A stretch of DNA of 64,000 bases from Planctomycetales bacterium (lineage in GTDB: Bacteria > Planctomycetota > Planctomycetia > Isosphaerales > Isosphaeraceae), in contig DAIDKV010000231.1 of the NCBI GenBank assembly GCA_027449865.1, positions 1-64,000 on the forward strand. The letters run 5' to 3'. Positions 1 through 10,088 of the stretch are shown piece after piece. The stretch's first letter is position 1, and each line of letters starts with the position of its first letter. The notes below the pieces were generated by a model. The model was not told where the DNA came from and did no database searches. It saw only the letters and a program-made list of their open reading frames with translations. The position numbers and the translations under genes were made by a program.

Positions 1-3000
1 GGCGGAAGGCCGAGGAGCGTGTTGAGCTGCGTCGCAAGCGTCTGGAGGGTCGTGGAGGGATCGTTCTGCGCCTGCTGGACGTCCCCCGTCAGCGTCGCGC
101 CGTAGTTCACCAGCTCGACGAGACTCCGGTTGATCAGCGGAAGCTTGTCGTTCAGGAAACCGAGCGACTGGTACTGGCTCAGCGCGTTGACCGCGGTGGC
201 GATTGAGTTGATGACGTCGGCGATGGTGATGCTGCCGAGGTGGAAAAGCTGGTCGAAATTCTGGTAGGCGATTGTGACGAATCCGCCCACCGAGAACGAG
301 GTCCCCGAGGCGAGACCCGTCCCGGCGACGAAATCGATCTCGTTGGCGTTCTGCGCGTTCGGGACGGCGGTGATCTCGGCGCCGATGCCGGCGGTTGTCA
401 GCGCGTTGTTGATTTCCGTAAGGAGCTGAGCGATCGAGGTATTGCCCGAGGTTGTCGCCTGGGGAATGTGGATCGAGACGGGAGCGTTCTGGCCGATCGT
501 CACCTGAAAATAGAGGTCGCCGCCCGGTTGGCCATTCGAGCCCGAGGGGAGCGTGAGTGTATTGGCCTCGCCGAGCGGGTCGAGGGCGGTGATCGTCATC
601 GACGGAGCGGGGCTGGCGGAAAGATTCAGGAAGGTTGATGCAGTGACCTGAACGCCGCTAAGGGTCGCGGTCAGGGTCGCGGTCGGCGTGACGGTGATCA
701 GGCTCTCGAGCGCCGACGTGCTGGAGAGGTCCGCGAGCAGCGTCGAGAGCGGCACCGGCGAACCCTGGGCGGCCTGAATCTGGAGGTTGCCCGCCGCCGC
801 GATGGCCCCGTTGGTGATCGAGATGCCGACCGGTCCGAACGTCGCGGTCGCGAATGAGCTGCCGGAGGGCGTTGTCACGGCCACCGCGAGGCTGGCGTCG
901 GCCGAGAGGTTCTCGATGAAGAGACCACCCGCCGACGTGTGGACCACGTCGCCGTTGAAGAAGCCGAGGACCGTGGCCATCGGGTCGTTGGCGTTCGCGA
1001 ACGTGATCTGGAGCGTCTGGCCCAGGCTGAATTGCTCAAGCGTGAATGTGATATTTCCGTTCTGATATCCGGCGACAACGATACTTTGTGCGGGGTTTGC
1101 GGTCGAGTACAGTCCGACACCGGCCAGCGCGAGATTGAGCTGGCCGACCAGCGTCGAGGCATCGGTCGGATTCGCGGGATTGACGAGGCTGGTGTCTCCG
1201 CTCGTGGCCGACTGCGAGAGCGTGATGTTATAAGTATTCGAGCCGATCGTGAGCGTGAAGTTGGAAGCCGCGCCGAGCTGACCATTGCCCGGGAGCGGGC
1301 TCGTGACCGTTCCATTGGCCTTCTGCGTCTGGGCGGTCGCGCCGTCCTGGAACCCGAGGACGGTGGCCATTGGATTGGTCGACGCGTTCGGGATACCAAT
1401 GGAGAGGGTGCTGGTGCTGGTCGCCTGGATCAGTGTCAGCGTGACGTTGTTGTTCGCGTAACCGGCGAGCACCTGGCTGCCCAGCCCGGCGGTCTGAAGC
1501 GCCAGGTTGATCTGGCCGACGAGGGTGGTCGGATCATTGGGATCGCTCGCGTTGAAGACACTGGTGTCGCTCGAGGTTGCCGTCGCGGGAAGGCTGACCG
1601 TGACCGACGCACCGCCGTTGATCGAAAGCGTGAACGAGGCATCGGCACCAAGCTGTCCGTTGGTCGGGATGGATTGCTCGGGCGAGCCGGCGAGGATCGG
1701 CGGCAAGGGCGCTGAGCCGGAGAGCGTCGCCGGCTGCGGGGCCAGGTTCAGCCCGAATGTGAAGCCCAGGTTGATCGATGGGGTGACGAGCAGATCGGCA
1801 TTGCTCGCGACACCAGCAAGCGAGCCGAGGTTAAGCTGGAAGCTCATCGGCAAGGCGAGCTGGGCGAGGGTCTCACTCAGGTTGACACCGAACGTCAACT
1901 GATCGGTGGTCGGATTGTAGTTGGCGGCGTTCGAGCCGGTCACGGTGTTGATCAGGGTCGCGAGCGCCTGCGCCGTGTCGAAGAGTGGAGCCCGCTTGAT
2001 CCCCGAAGGGACCGAGGCCCCGGCGCCCTGCGCCTGGGAGAGATCGAGCGTCGTCGTCGTGACGCCGGACTGGTAGAGCGTGGCGGTGGACTGACCGGCG
2101 GAGGTCTCGGCGAGGTAGACGTTCATCGTGTCGCCGGCGGGAATCGTCGGGAAGCTGAGCTGCGGAATCTCGCCCGCGGTGATGGTGAACGACGAGGATT
2201 GCGGGCTGCCGGCGGATTCTCCCGAGGAATCCACATAAGTGTATTGCGCCACGTAGGTCCCGGCGGCGAGCAATCCGCCGGTCGTTCCGCCGCCGGAGGT
2301 GTTCGCCTGAGGGGCCAGGCTCGGCTCCTGAATGTTGACCAGGCCCGAGACCAGCCGGTCACCGAAGACAGCGCCCAGGTCGATCACCTGGCCGACTGTC
2401 GTGTTCGTGAATGGGATGGTCGCGCCGAAGACCGGCGAGTTCTGGACCTGCTGGAACCATCCGCCGAGCTGATCGAGGCTCCCGAGGACATTCGTCCCGG
2501 TGAGGTTGCCGAAGTCGGCGAGGTTGCCGAAATTTTGCGTCGAGACGTTCGGGCCCGCGCCGCTGAAGACGTCGGGCATGCTCAGGTCGATCTCGGGAGC
2601 GGGGGTTCCTGAGAGCGTATTGCCGCCGAACGTGAACGAGACAGGGAGGGCGGCCGACAGGCTGTTCGTCGGTTTCGTGAGCGTGACGAGGGTGCTCTGC
2701 TGATTTGTGGAGATGTCGGTGGCGTCGGTATTCAACTGGCTCGTGGTGACCGCGACGGAGGAGCCGCCGAACGAGACACTGATACCCGCCCCGAGGCTGA
2801 CGCTCCCGTTCTGGATCGAGCCGCCCAGGAACCCGAAATCCACGTTAAAATTGAGCGTGCTACCGGTCGAGACCGAGGCGGTCACCGTCATTGATGTGAC
2901 CGAAACCGAGAAGTTCCCCGAGGCGTCGACCGAGAAGCCCAGATCGGCCGAGAGGCTGGTGGTCACGTCGATCGTCGGGGCGGTTCCAGAGATCAGGATG

Positions 3001-3536
3001 TTTGACGACTGGGCCGCCGCGCCGAGATCCAGGCTGACGGAGGTCGACGCGCTCGCGGTGAAGTTCGGAATGCTGAACGTGAAGCCGTACGGGGCCCCGG
3101 TGCCGGTCACCACATCGGTGACGCTGCTATTGAGGCCGGTGATCGCGTTGAGCGCCGAGACGAGGCCCTGATCGGTTGGGCTGGCACCCGAGAGATACGT
3201 GTTGGCCGGGCTGGTGAGGTCGGTGTTCAGCGTCGACTGGAGATTGAAGAGCTGGCCGATCGGTTGATCGACGATCGGCAGGGGAACAGCGAAAAGGCCG
3301 TAGCCCTGGAGGGCCGAAGCGTAGGACGAGAGGGCCGAGAGGCCCGCATTGATCGCGCTGGCCTGACTCGCCGAGATCGGATCGGCGGAGAGGAGCGTCC
3401 GATCTTCCAGCGGCTCCAACCGAGGACGCGCGGGGAACCGACAGGAGGGCATGAGGGCCGGGCGCCGGCGACGTCGTCCGTCGCGTTTCCGATCTCCGGG
3501 ATGGAGACTCGCAGCGGCTCGATCACGTGGCGTCAT
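1..3536 (-). CDS. Large repeat-containing exported/surface protein with LEPLEDRTLLS signature (C-terminus outside window)
   Basis: The reading frame is open from an ATG at 3536 to the left edge of the window, giving at least 1178 codons with no stop. A GAGG ribosome site lies about 10 bases upstream. The N-terminus is very basic and residues 40-51 read LEPLEDRTLLSA, the signature found at the start of many giant extracellular planctomycete proteins. The rest is rich in Ser, Thr, Asn, Gly and Ala with beta-strand-like periodicity. It contains at least two clear tandem units of about 125 residues (beginning NGQLGA and ending MATVLGF) and a third, more diverged copy. No catalytic motif was recognised. 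It probably acts as an exported adhesin or structural protein. It lies 186 bases downstream of a second protein with the same signature, on the same strand, so they may be co-transcribed. Confidence 0.85.
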   Translation of the reverse strand, partial: MTPRDRAAASLHPGDRKRDGRRRRRPALMPSCRFPARPRLEPLEDRTLLSADPISASQASAINAGLSALSSYASALQGYGLFAVPLPIVDQPIGQLFNLQSTLNTDLTSPANTYLSGASPTDQGLVSALNAITGLNSSVTDVVTGTGAPYGFTFSIPNFTASASTSVSLDLGAAAQSSNILISGTAPTIDVTTSLSADLGFSVDASGNFSVSVTSMTVTASVSTGSTLNFNVDFGFLGGSIQNGSVSLGAGISVSFGGSSVAVTTSQLNTDATDISTNQQSTLVTLTKPTNSLSAALPVSFTFGGNTLSGTPAPEIDLSMPDVFSGAGPNVSTQNFGNLADFGNLTGTNVLGSLDQLGGWFQQVQNSPVFGATIPFTNTTVGQVIDLGAVFGDRLVSGLVNIQEPSLAPQANTSGGGTTGGLLAAGTYVAQYTYVDSSGESAGSPQSSSFTITAGEIPQLSFPTIPAGDTMNVYLAETSAGQSTATLYQSGVTTTTLDLSQAQGAGASVPSGIKRAPLFDTAQALATLINTVTGSNAANYNPTTDQLTFGVNLSETLAQLALPMSFQLNLGSLAGVASNADLLVTPSINLGFTFGLNLAPQPATLSGSAPLPPILAGSPEQSIPTNGQLGADASFTLSINGGASVTVSLPATATSSDTSVFNASDPNDPTTLVGQINLALQTAGLGSQVLAGYANNNVTLTLIQATSTSTLSIGIPNASTNPMATVLGFQDGATAQTQKANGTVTSPLPGNGQLGAASNFTLTIGSNTYNITLSQSATSGDTSLVNPANPTDASTLVGQLNLALAGVGLYSTANPAQSIVVAGYQNGNITFTLEQFSLGQTLQITFANANDPMATVLGFFNGDVVHTSAGGLFIENLSADASLAVAVTTPSGSSFATATFGPVGISITNGAIAAAGNLQIQAAQGSPVPLSTLLADLSSTSALESLITVTPTATLTATLSGVQVTASTFLNLSASPAPSMTITALDPLGEANTLTLPSGSNGQPGGDLYFQVTIGQNAPVSIHIPQATTSGNTSIAQLLTEINNALTTAGIGAEITAVPNAQNANEIDFVAGTGLASGTSFSVGGFVTIAYQNFDQLFHLGSITIADVINSIATAVNALSQYQSLGFLNDKLPLINRSLVELVNYGATLTGDVQQAQNDPSTTLQTLATQLNTLLGLP

Positions 3537-3722
3537 CAGTGTGTTCCTCGGTGTCAGCTCAGGGGGTGGAACGAACCGTGGAGCCATCGAGTGAATGGAC
3601 CCGTCACGGCATCGGAAGCTCAGGGCCCGCCCTGGGTCAGAGCGGGACCGGCCGATGGCTCGACCGGTCCCGCCCCGAACCTGGCGTCGGGCTTATCGAA
3701 GGCGAGGGGGAAGCACTCAGGC

Positions 3723-6700
3723 TCAGACCAGCGGCAACCGCCGATGCACAGGACCCGCCGCGATCGTCCCCATCGCAAGTTCGGTCAAACGGTGGGCCCG
3801 CATCTCTCGGTAGGCCAACGCGGGACCGGACGGATGTCCGTGAGCCGGCATCCCCATGCGATAGGCAACCGGGCGGGCCAGGCGGCGAGCGTTGCCGAGG
3901 AAGGAACCGACGAAGTTACTGCCGGATACCAACGAGCCCCCGCCGGACTTCTCGCCGAGCGGGTTCCCCGAGAGATCCTTGAGACCGCCGGAGTAAACGG
4001 TCAGGAAGTAGTAACCGCGGCGGATCGGTGCCCCGCCGAGCTGCAGCGTGACCGTCTCCTGGCCCGTCCCAGACGAGGGCGCGGCCACCGCGACCGATCG
4101 AACCAGATTCGGCCCACGCTCGGCGAAGCGCCGGCTGACCCGATAGTTCGCCGGATCGATCAGCGAGGATGGATCAATGGCCGCGTAGGGATCATTGACC
4201 GTGACATTCACGGTGTCGGTCGCACGATTGAAGGAATATCCGACGACCTGCGGACCTGCCACGGACGCCCTCGTGATGTCGAGAGTACCGGCGGCCGAGG
4301 CCGAGATGCTCCCGTCGGTTCCGGCGACCTGGAGGAGGAACGGCGATGTACCGGGAACCATCGGCGTCTGGATGAGGGTCAAGGCCGCCGTCGTCACAAC
4401 GAACCCCGATCCACTCGGGCTGACGGCAATCGGTGTCCTGCCGGCGGCTCCCGCGAAACTTACGAACGAGCCCGCGCCGCCGTAGTTCATAGCGGCCTGG
4501 GCGCCGCCGAGGTCGGTGAACGTTCCAACCACCGTCCCGGCCGGGATGGACGCCTGGCCCATCGCGTTGATCGAGGCGGCGGAGATCATGACAGCGGACG
4601 CCGAGACCTGAAGCGGGCTCCCGGTCACCGTGACCGTATTGGCGGTCGTCAGAGCGTCGGTGAACGGAGCAACTCCGTGGATGCTCACGGAGATCGGATA
4701 GCCGCCTGATGGGCTAGCGCCCAGATAGGTATGAGTCCCCACGACCTGGAACGCCCCGTCCCCGCCGACGATCACGCCGGGGCTGCTGGTCGCATCGCCC
4801 CAGTTAATGGTCGCCTCGAAATTCGAGGGCGTCGCCAGCAGATCGGCATTGTCGAAGGACGCGAGTGTCGCCGTGAAGGCCCCTCCGCGAACCTGGACCG
4901 GGATCATGGGTTGACCCAGAGCCGAGACGCCCAGGGCGGCTTCCACGACCCGTAGCGTTCCCGTGGCCGACTGGCTCACCGCACCATCGGAATTGGTGAT
5001 TTGCAGCGTGTAACTCGACATCCCCGGCGCGAGGGGCGACGTGAAAACCGTATCGGCGGAGGTGGTGACCTTGAACGTCGAGCAGCCCGGTACGACCGGT
5101 GAGACGACGACGGGTGTCTCGGCGGAGGAACCCGGGAAGCTGGCGAACGAGCCCAGCCCGTAGTAATCGACGGCCGGATCGTTGCCACCGGTGTCGGTGA
5201 ACGTCCCGACGACCGTCCCGGCCGGGATGTACGACTGACCCTGCGTATTGATCGAGGCGTCCGAGACAACCAGCGAAGGTGCCGGCAGGTCGAGGTTCGC
5301 CCCAACCACGGTCACCGGCGCGCCGCTCGTCAGTGCAATGGTCGAGGCCAGGCCCTTGACCTCGACCGTCACCGTGTAGGAGCCGGCCGACGTGTAGGTA
5401 TGCGTTCCCGCAATCAGGAAGGCCAGCACGTTGGGATTGGGCGAGCTGGTCTCGGTTACGGTGCCGAGGCTCGGCGTTGACCCGTCGCCCCAGTTGATCG
5501 TCGCGAGAAAGTCGCCGGGCGTGGCGAGCGTGTCGGGCTCGGTGAAGCTGGCGACGGTCGCCGTGAAGGCAGCCCCTCGGGTCTCCTGCGGGATGGTGGG
5601 TTGGGCGTTGATCGGCGGTCCGAGCGGCGCATCGGTGACCAGCAGACTGCCGTTCCCCTGGACGATCGACCCGTCGGCCGTGTTCTCGATCGTGATCCCG
5701 AATGGCACGGTCCCGGGCATCGGAGGCGTGGCGAAGACGGTCGCGGCGGCGGTCTCGATCGTGTAGGTCGAGCCGTTGGCGACGGTCGGAACAATGGTGA
5801 TCGGGGTATTCGTCACCGAGGCGCCTGGAAACTGCGCGTACGACGAGGCCGAGGTATAATGAGCGGTCGCACCTGGACCGCCGGTATCGGTGAACGTGCC
5901 GAGAACGGTCCCCGCGGGAAGAACAAGCTGGCCCGACTGGATCGACGAGTCGGAAAGGGTGACGGTCCCGGGCGCGAGAGTCAAGGCCGCCGGTGAGACG
6001 GTGACCGCGTTCGAGAGGGTCAGCGAGGCGTTCGCTCCCGTGGCACCTGGGTGCTCAATGGTGACCGAGAGCTGCCCCCCAGCCGGGACGCTCGTGTAAG
6101 TATGCGTCCCATCGACGTGGAAGGCTCCGCTCGCGTCCTGCACGATCGTTCCGGCGGAGATTGTTCCGTCGCCCCAACCGATCGAGGCGTTGAAGTCGCC
6201 AGGAAGGGCCATCGGGTTCGCGCTGGTGAAGCTGGCGACCTCGGCGCCGTTGAGCGCGGTCCCCACCACGGCCTGGAGAGTCGGCTGGATGGTCGCGGGG
6301 GACAGCGTCTGGGCGGCGACGACAACCTGCCCCTCGTTGGGCGTGGTGGATGCGTCGGTGGCGTCGACCGAGTCGTGGATCGAAATCGCGATTGTGTAGT
6401 CGCCCGCGTTGCGATAGGTGTGAGCCGAGTTGATATCGTAGACCAGGGGCGACGGAGGGGGCGAACTGCTGTCGATCGGATCCTCAACCACCAGGGCCGA
6501 GCTGGGAGCGGTGCCGTCTCCCCAGTTAATGGTCACGGCATATTGATTCGGCGTTCCGTTATCATTTGCCGTGAAGGTCGCGATCTCGGCCAGGCCCGAC
6601 GACGGCCATGCCGTCCCCTCCTGGAACGAGGGACTCTGAATCGTGATGGACGAGACCGAGAGCAAGACGCGGCTCTCGACCGGCTCGACACTCGGAGAGA

Positions 6701-6797
6701 TCCGCAAGGATTCCGATCGATTTCTGACTCCGCATCCCTGGGCGCGGAGGTGGCGTGACCTGAAGGCCCACTGGGCCCCACGGTTTCGCTTCCTCAT
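3723..6797 (-). CDS. Exported PKD/Ig-like repeat surface protein with VEPVESRVLLS signature
   Basis: A 1024-residue protein. The ATG at 6797 is preceded by GGGGGAG six bases upstream. Residues 37-47 read VEPVESRVLLS, a variant of the planctomycete extracellular signature seen in the gene downstream. Four PKD-like units follow, each with a (N/G)WGD(G/A) turn and, 25-40 residues later, a THTY or HTY strand. Between them are spacer units built on a recurring pattern (AGTVVGTFTD, then SFxxFPG). The last 130 residues (ending in a DLSGNPLGE-type strand) resemble a bacterial Ig-like cap domain. The family is typically secreted and adhesive; that role is inferred here from composition and repeats alone. 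No enzymatic motif is visible. It is probably the upstream partner of the other LLS-signature gene at 1-3536. Confidence 0.88.
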   Translation of the reverse strand: MRKRNRGAQWAFRSRHLRAQGCGVRNRSESLRISPSVEPVESRVLLSVSSITIQSPSFQEGTAWPSSGLAEIATFTANDNGTPNQYAVTINWGDGTAPSSALVVEDPIDSSSPPPSPLVYDINSAHTYRNAGDYTIAISIHDSVDATDASTTPNEGQVVVAAQTLSPATIQPTLQAVVGTALNGAEVASFTSANPMALPGDFNASIGWGDGTISAGTIVQDASGAFHVDGTHTYTSVPAGGQLSVTIEHPGATGANASLTLSNAVTVSPAALTLAPGTVTLSDSSIQSGQLVLPAGTVLGTFTDTGGPGATAHYTSASSYAQFPGASVTNTPITIVPTVANGSTYTIETAAATVFATPPMPGTVPFGITIENTADGSIVQGNGSLLVTDAPLGPPINAQPTIPQETRGAAFTATVASFTEPDTLATPGDFLATINWGDGSTPSLGTVTETSSPNPNVLAFLIAGTHTYTSAGSYTVTVEVKGLASTIALTSGAPVTVVGANLDLPAPSLVVSDASINTQGQSYIPAGTVVGTFTDTGGNDPAVDYYGLGSFASFPGSSAETPVVVSPVVPGCSTFKVTTSADTVFTSPLAPGMSSYTLQITNSDGAVSQSATGTLRVVEAALGVSALGQPMIPVQVRGGAFTATLASFDNADLLATPSNFEATINWGDATSSPGVIVGGDGAFQVVGTHTYLGASPSGGYPISVSIHGVAPFTDALTTANTVTVTGSPLQVSASAVMISAASINAMGQASIPAGTVVGTFTDLGGAQAAMNYGGAGSFVSFAGAAGRTPIAVSPSGSGFVVTTAALTLIQTPMVPGTSPFLLQVAGTDGSISASAAGTLDITRASVAGPQVVGYSFNRATDTVNVTVNDPYAAIDPSSLIDPANYRVSRRFAERGPNLVRSVAVAAPSSGTGQETVTLQLGGAPIRRGYYFLTVYSGGLKDLSGNPLGEKSGGGSLVSGSNFVGSFLGNARRLARPVAYRMGMPAHGHPSGPALAYREMRAHRLTELAMGTIAAGPVHRRLPLV

Positions 6798-7034
6798 CCC
6801 GAGCTCCCCCTTTGCGAAAGATGTTCTTCTGCCAGTATCCAGAAGGTGGGCTCACCGTCGCGGCTCCCCTGGCCGCCATGGCCAAGAGTTCTCTCTGGAT
6901 ATCAAGCAACATAGAACATCACACGGATCGAGCCGTACTTTTCGATGGTCTACAGAGTTTGGGGCCTCTCCTCCTCTCGACCGGACCTGGTAAAATGCGA
7001 TCCGCGTTTGGGGGTGAAGCAGGACCGCAAATCG

Positions 7035-9173
7035 ATGAGTGTCGAGATGCAACGAGGCCGCGAGCCTGTCGCTGAGCGGACGGTCGGGGCCGTCTGCCCG
7101 CTCGATTGTCCCGATACCTGCCGGATGCTCGTAACGGTGCGGGACGGCCAGGCGGTCGGACTGCGCGGGGATCCTCGGCATTCCTTCACGCGAGGTTTCC
7201 TCTGTCAGAAGATGGCCCGGTATCTGGAACGGGTCTACAGCCACGATCGACTTCTCCATCCGATGCGGCGGACCGGCCCGAAAGGGTCGGGCTCGTTTGA
7301 ACGGATCTCCTGGGACGAGGCCCTCGACGCCATCGCCGAACAGTTCCAGGCGATTGCCCGGTCGGAGGACGGTCCCGAGGCCATTCTCCCGTACAGCTAT
7401 TACGGGACGATGGGGAAGCTCCAGGCGAGCAGCCTCGACCGACGATTTTTCCACTGCATGGGCGCCTCGCGGCTCGATCGAACGATCTGTGCCTCGGCCG
7501 GAGGCGTCGGCTACGAGTACACGGTAGGTCGGGGCCGCCTGGGCGCGGATCCGATGGGCGTTCCCAAATGCCGGTTCGTCGTCAACTGGGGATCGAACAC
7601 CGCAAACACGAACAGCCACCTCTGGAGCCTGATGATCGAGGCCCGGAACCGGGGCGCCTCGATCGTCACGGTCGACCCGTACCGGAGCCCGACCGCCGTT
7701 CGCTCCGACTGGCACATCCAGCCCCGCCCCGGCACCGATGCCGCCCTGGCCCTCGGGCTCATGCACGTGATCTGGCGAGACGGACTTCAGGACGACGATT
7801 ACCTCGCCAGGGCCACCGTCGGCGCGGGGTTGCTCCGCGACCGGGTTCTCTCGGAATACTCGCCGGTGTCCGTCGCCGAGATCACCGGGGTGAATGTCGA
7901 CACGATCCAGCGGTTCGCCCATCGCCTCGCGAAGGAACAGCCCTCGCTGATCCGGCTGAACTACGGGATGCAGCGCCATCGGGGCGGCGGGATGGCGGTC
8001 CGAACCATCGCCTGCCTGCCGGCGATCGTCGGTTCGTGGCGACACCACGGCGGCGGTGCCCTGCTCTCCACCAGCGGCACCTACGACTTCGCGATGGACC
8101 GCCTGACCCGCCCGATGCTCGGCCCTCCCGCCCGGACGGTCAACATGAATCAGCTCGCCGAGGCCCTCGCCGGCGAGTTGCCGGGCCCTCCCGTTCGCGC
8201 CCTCTATGTCTACAACAGCAACCCGGCGGCCGTCGCCCCCGACCAGGCCCGCGTGCTGACCGGACTTCGGCGCGACGATCTCTTCGTGGTCGTTCACGAG
8301 TTGTTCGCAACCGATACCGTCGACTACGCCGACATCGTTCTGCCGGCGACCTCGCAGCTTGAGCACGTCGACCTGCACGGCTCATACGGCCATCACGACG
8401 TGATGTACAACCAGCCCGCAATCGCGCCGAGGGGCGAATGCCGATCGAATAACGACGTCTTCCGGGCTCTCGCCGATCGCCTGGGATTCGAGCCCGAACT
8501 CTTCCCCGACGACGAAGCCTTGATCCGCGAGGCCCTCGATGGCGGTCCGTCACTGGCGGGGATCACGCTCGAACGGCTCGAAGCCGAGGGCTCGATCCGG
8601 CTGGCCCTCGACGAGGAATACATCCCGTTCGTCGACGGTGTCTTCCCGACTCCCTCGGGCCGTTGCGAGCTGTATTCCGAGCGGATGAAGGCCGACGGCT
8701 TCGACCCGCTCCCCACCTACACCCCACCCGCCGAGGATCCCCAAACCCGCCCCGAACTCGCCGAACGTTACCCCTTGCAGCTTCTGAGCCCGCCCCGGCC
8801 GCAGTTCCTGAACTCGACCTTCGCCAACTCACCTCGCCACCGATCGGCGGCCGGCGACCCCACGGTCGAGCTCTCCGACGAGGACGCAACCCAGCGGGGC
8901 CTGCGCGAGGGCGAGTGGGCCGAGGTCTACAACGACCGAGGCCGGTTTCGCGCCCGGGTGGCGCTCAGGGGAAGCGTCCGGCCGGGCGTCGCGGTCGCCG
9001 CCGGGCTCTACTGGAACCGGCTCGTACCGGGCGGCTCGAACGCGAACAGCACCAGCTCGACGGTCCTCGCCGATATGGGCGGCGGCGCGACTTTCTTCGA
9101 CAACCTCGTCGAGGTCCGGGCGATCGACCCAACCCATCAGTACGATTCCCCGAGTTCCGCGCTCCACTCGTAG
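7035..9173 (+). CDS. Molybdopterin-dependent oxidoreductase (formate dehydrogenase/BisC superfamily), Fe4S4-binding
   Basis: About 712 residues from the ATG at 7035. Upstream in-frame codons exist from 6945 but look non-coding. The N-terminus has the Fe4S4 motif C21-x3-C25-x3-C29-x27-C57 (CPLDCPDTC ... GFLC) typical of the Mo/W-bis-MGD oxidoreductase superfamily. Further on are the conserved YLERVYS-type segment, an ISWDEAL helix, a CASAGGVGY loop near the molybdenum site, and a C-terminal molybdopterin-dinucleotide-binding domain (from about LLSPPRPQFLNSTF). The substrate cannot be told from sequence. The closest architecture is the cytosolic single-subunit family often annotated only as molybdopterin oxidoreductase. 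There is no twin-arginine signal and no adjacent electron-transfer subunit or chaperone, so it probably works in the cytoplasm with a diffusible partner. Confidence 0.93.
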   Translation: MSVEMQRGREPVAERTVGAVCPLDCPDTCRMLVTVRDGQAVGLRGDPRHSFTRGFLCQKMARYLERVYSHDRLLHPMRRTGPKGSGSFERISWDEALDAIAEQFQAIARSEDGPEAILPYSYYGTMGKLQASSLDRRFFHCMGASRLDRTICASAGGVGYEYTVGRGRLGADPMGVPKCRFVVNWGSNTANTNSHLWSLMIEARNRGASIVTVDPYRSPTAVRSDWHIQPRPGTDAALALGLMHVIWRDGLQDDDYLARATVGAGLLRDRVLSEYSPVSVAEITGVNVDTIQRFAHRLAKEQPSLIRLNYGMQRHRGGGMAVRTIACLPAIVGSWRHHGGGALLSTSGTYDFAMDRLTRPMLGPPARTVNMNQLAEALAGELPGPPVRALYVYNSNPAAVAPDQARVLTGLRRDDLFVVVHELFATDTVDYADIVLPATSQLEHVDLHGSYGHHDVMYNQPAIAPRGECRSNNDVFRALADRLGFEPELFPDDEALIREALDGGPSLAGITLERLEAEGSIRLALDEEYIPFVDGVFPTPSGRCELYSERMKADGFDPLPTYTPPAEDPQTRPELAERYPLQLLSPPRPQFLNSTFANSPRHRSAAGDPTVELSDEDATQRGLREGEWAEVYNDRGRFRARVALRGSVRPGVAVAAGLYWNRLVPGGSNANSTSSTVLADMGGGATFFDNLVEVRAIDPTHQYDSPSSALHS

Positions 9174-9288
9174 GGCCGATCGACGGAATCGATCGAAGTC
9201 CGCCTGGCACGTCCTCGATTCTCCAGGGAGCGAAGCTCGCCTCCTTCGACCGGTGCCTCGGCCGGATGGAGGAAGGTGAGGGGCTCTC

Positions 9289-9903
9289 TCAGGGGAGGAT
9301 GTCGCCCACGGCGATCCGCCCGACCTCGGTGCCCTCGATCACGACCGGGACGAGATGACCAGGCGCCAGAACCTCCAGAGACTCGTATCCCGATGGCCCG
9401 GGCCGCGAATAAACCTCGACCTGGCCGTCGACCACGTTGACGATCCAGTAGAACGGGATGCCAGCGCGACCGTAGAGGCCGGCGAGCTTGCGATCGACGG
9501 CCAGGGAGCTGTCGGATACCTCGACGACCAGGGCGATATCCTCGGGCCCGGGGCTCCGGCGAGCGTAACTGCGAATGGGACCTCGTACGAGGGCCCGGTC
9601 GGGTTCCGGCTTGCTGGTCCACTTCGGGATGCGGATCGGCTTCCCCGCCCGCAGATACCAGCCGCCCGGGATCACGCGAGAGATCGCCTCGCCGCAGAGA
9701 TCATCGGCCGTCGCGTGAGGATCGTTCTCGGTCATTTTCGCTACCAGCAGGCCGTCGATGAGATGGACGCGATTGCTCTTGCCGAGGATTCCCGCGTCAA
9801 CGATCGCCTCGTATTGCTCGAGCGTTAGACGGTAGAACGAGGTGGGCACCCAGGGCGGAATTCCGGAGATTGTTGCCGGCTCGGGCAGAGTAGCCGTTGC
9901 CAT
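9289..9903 (-). CDS. Uma2/DUF820 family putative restriction-like nuclease
   Basis: A 204-residue protein. The ATG at 9903 has a strong AAAGGAG ribosome site six bases upstream. It shows the Uma2 (DUF820) pattern: a LTLEQYEAI... LIDGLLV N-terminal part, then PDRALV, then a core strand ALVVEVSDSS followed by DRKLAGLYGRAGIPFYWIV. These match the PD-(D/E)xK-like fold of the family. Members are abundant and poorly characterised in cyanobacteria and planctomycetes. No toxin-antitoxin partner is adjacent, and ilvD on the other side is divergent. GGATCCGG (9935-9942) and its inverted copy (9976-9983) flank the likely promoter region. The biological substrate is unknown. Confidence 0.85.
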   Translation of the reverse strand: MATATLPEPATISGIPPWVPTSFYRLTLEQYEAIVDAGILGKSNRVHLIDGLLVAKMTENDPHATADDLCGEAISRVIPGGWYLRAGKPIRIPKWTSKPEPDRALVRGPIRSYARRSPGPEDIALVVEVSDSSLAVDRKLAGLYGRAGIPFYWIVNVVDGQVEVYSRPGPSGYESLEVLAPGHLVPVVIEGTEVGRIAVGDILP

Positions 9904-10088
9904 TGTGGACTCCTTTGTGGGGATCGCCCGACCTGGATCCGGTGCCAGGATGACCTTCCGAAAGAGATAGTATACCCGGATCCCCCCCGACCCGCGATGT
10001 CAGGCGGTCGCCTTGGCCCGGCCGGAGGCGTCTGATACGATGGACGCGAACGATCCACGGTCGTGCATCCTAATCCGAGAGTCGCACC

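Noticed and set aside
3264-4709. Long plus-strand open frame opposite the two surface-protein genes
   Set aside because: It crosses the gap between them and its translation is Arg/Gly-rich without motifs; this is typical antisense openness at high GC.
8600-8620. CCTCGACGAGG as a genome-wide regulatory word
   Set aside because: The same word occurs in coding DNA (Leu-Asp-Glu codons) here, so it is only meaningful where it is intergenic and phased.
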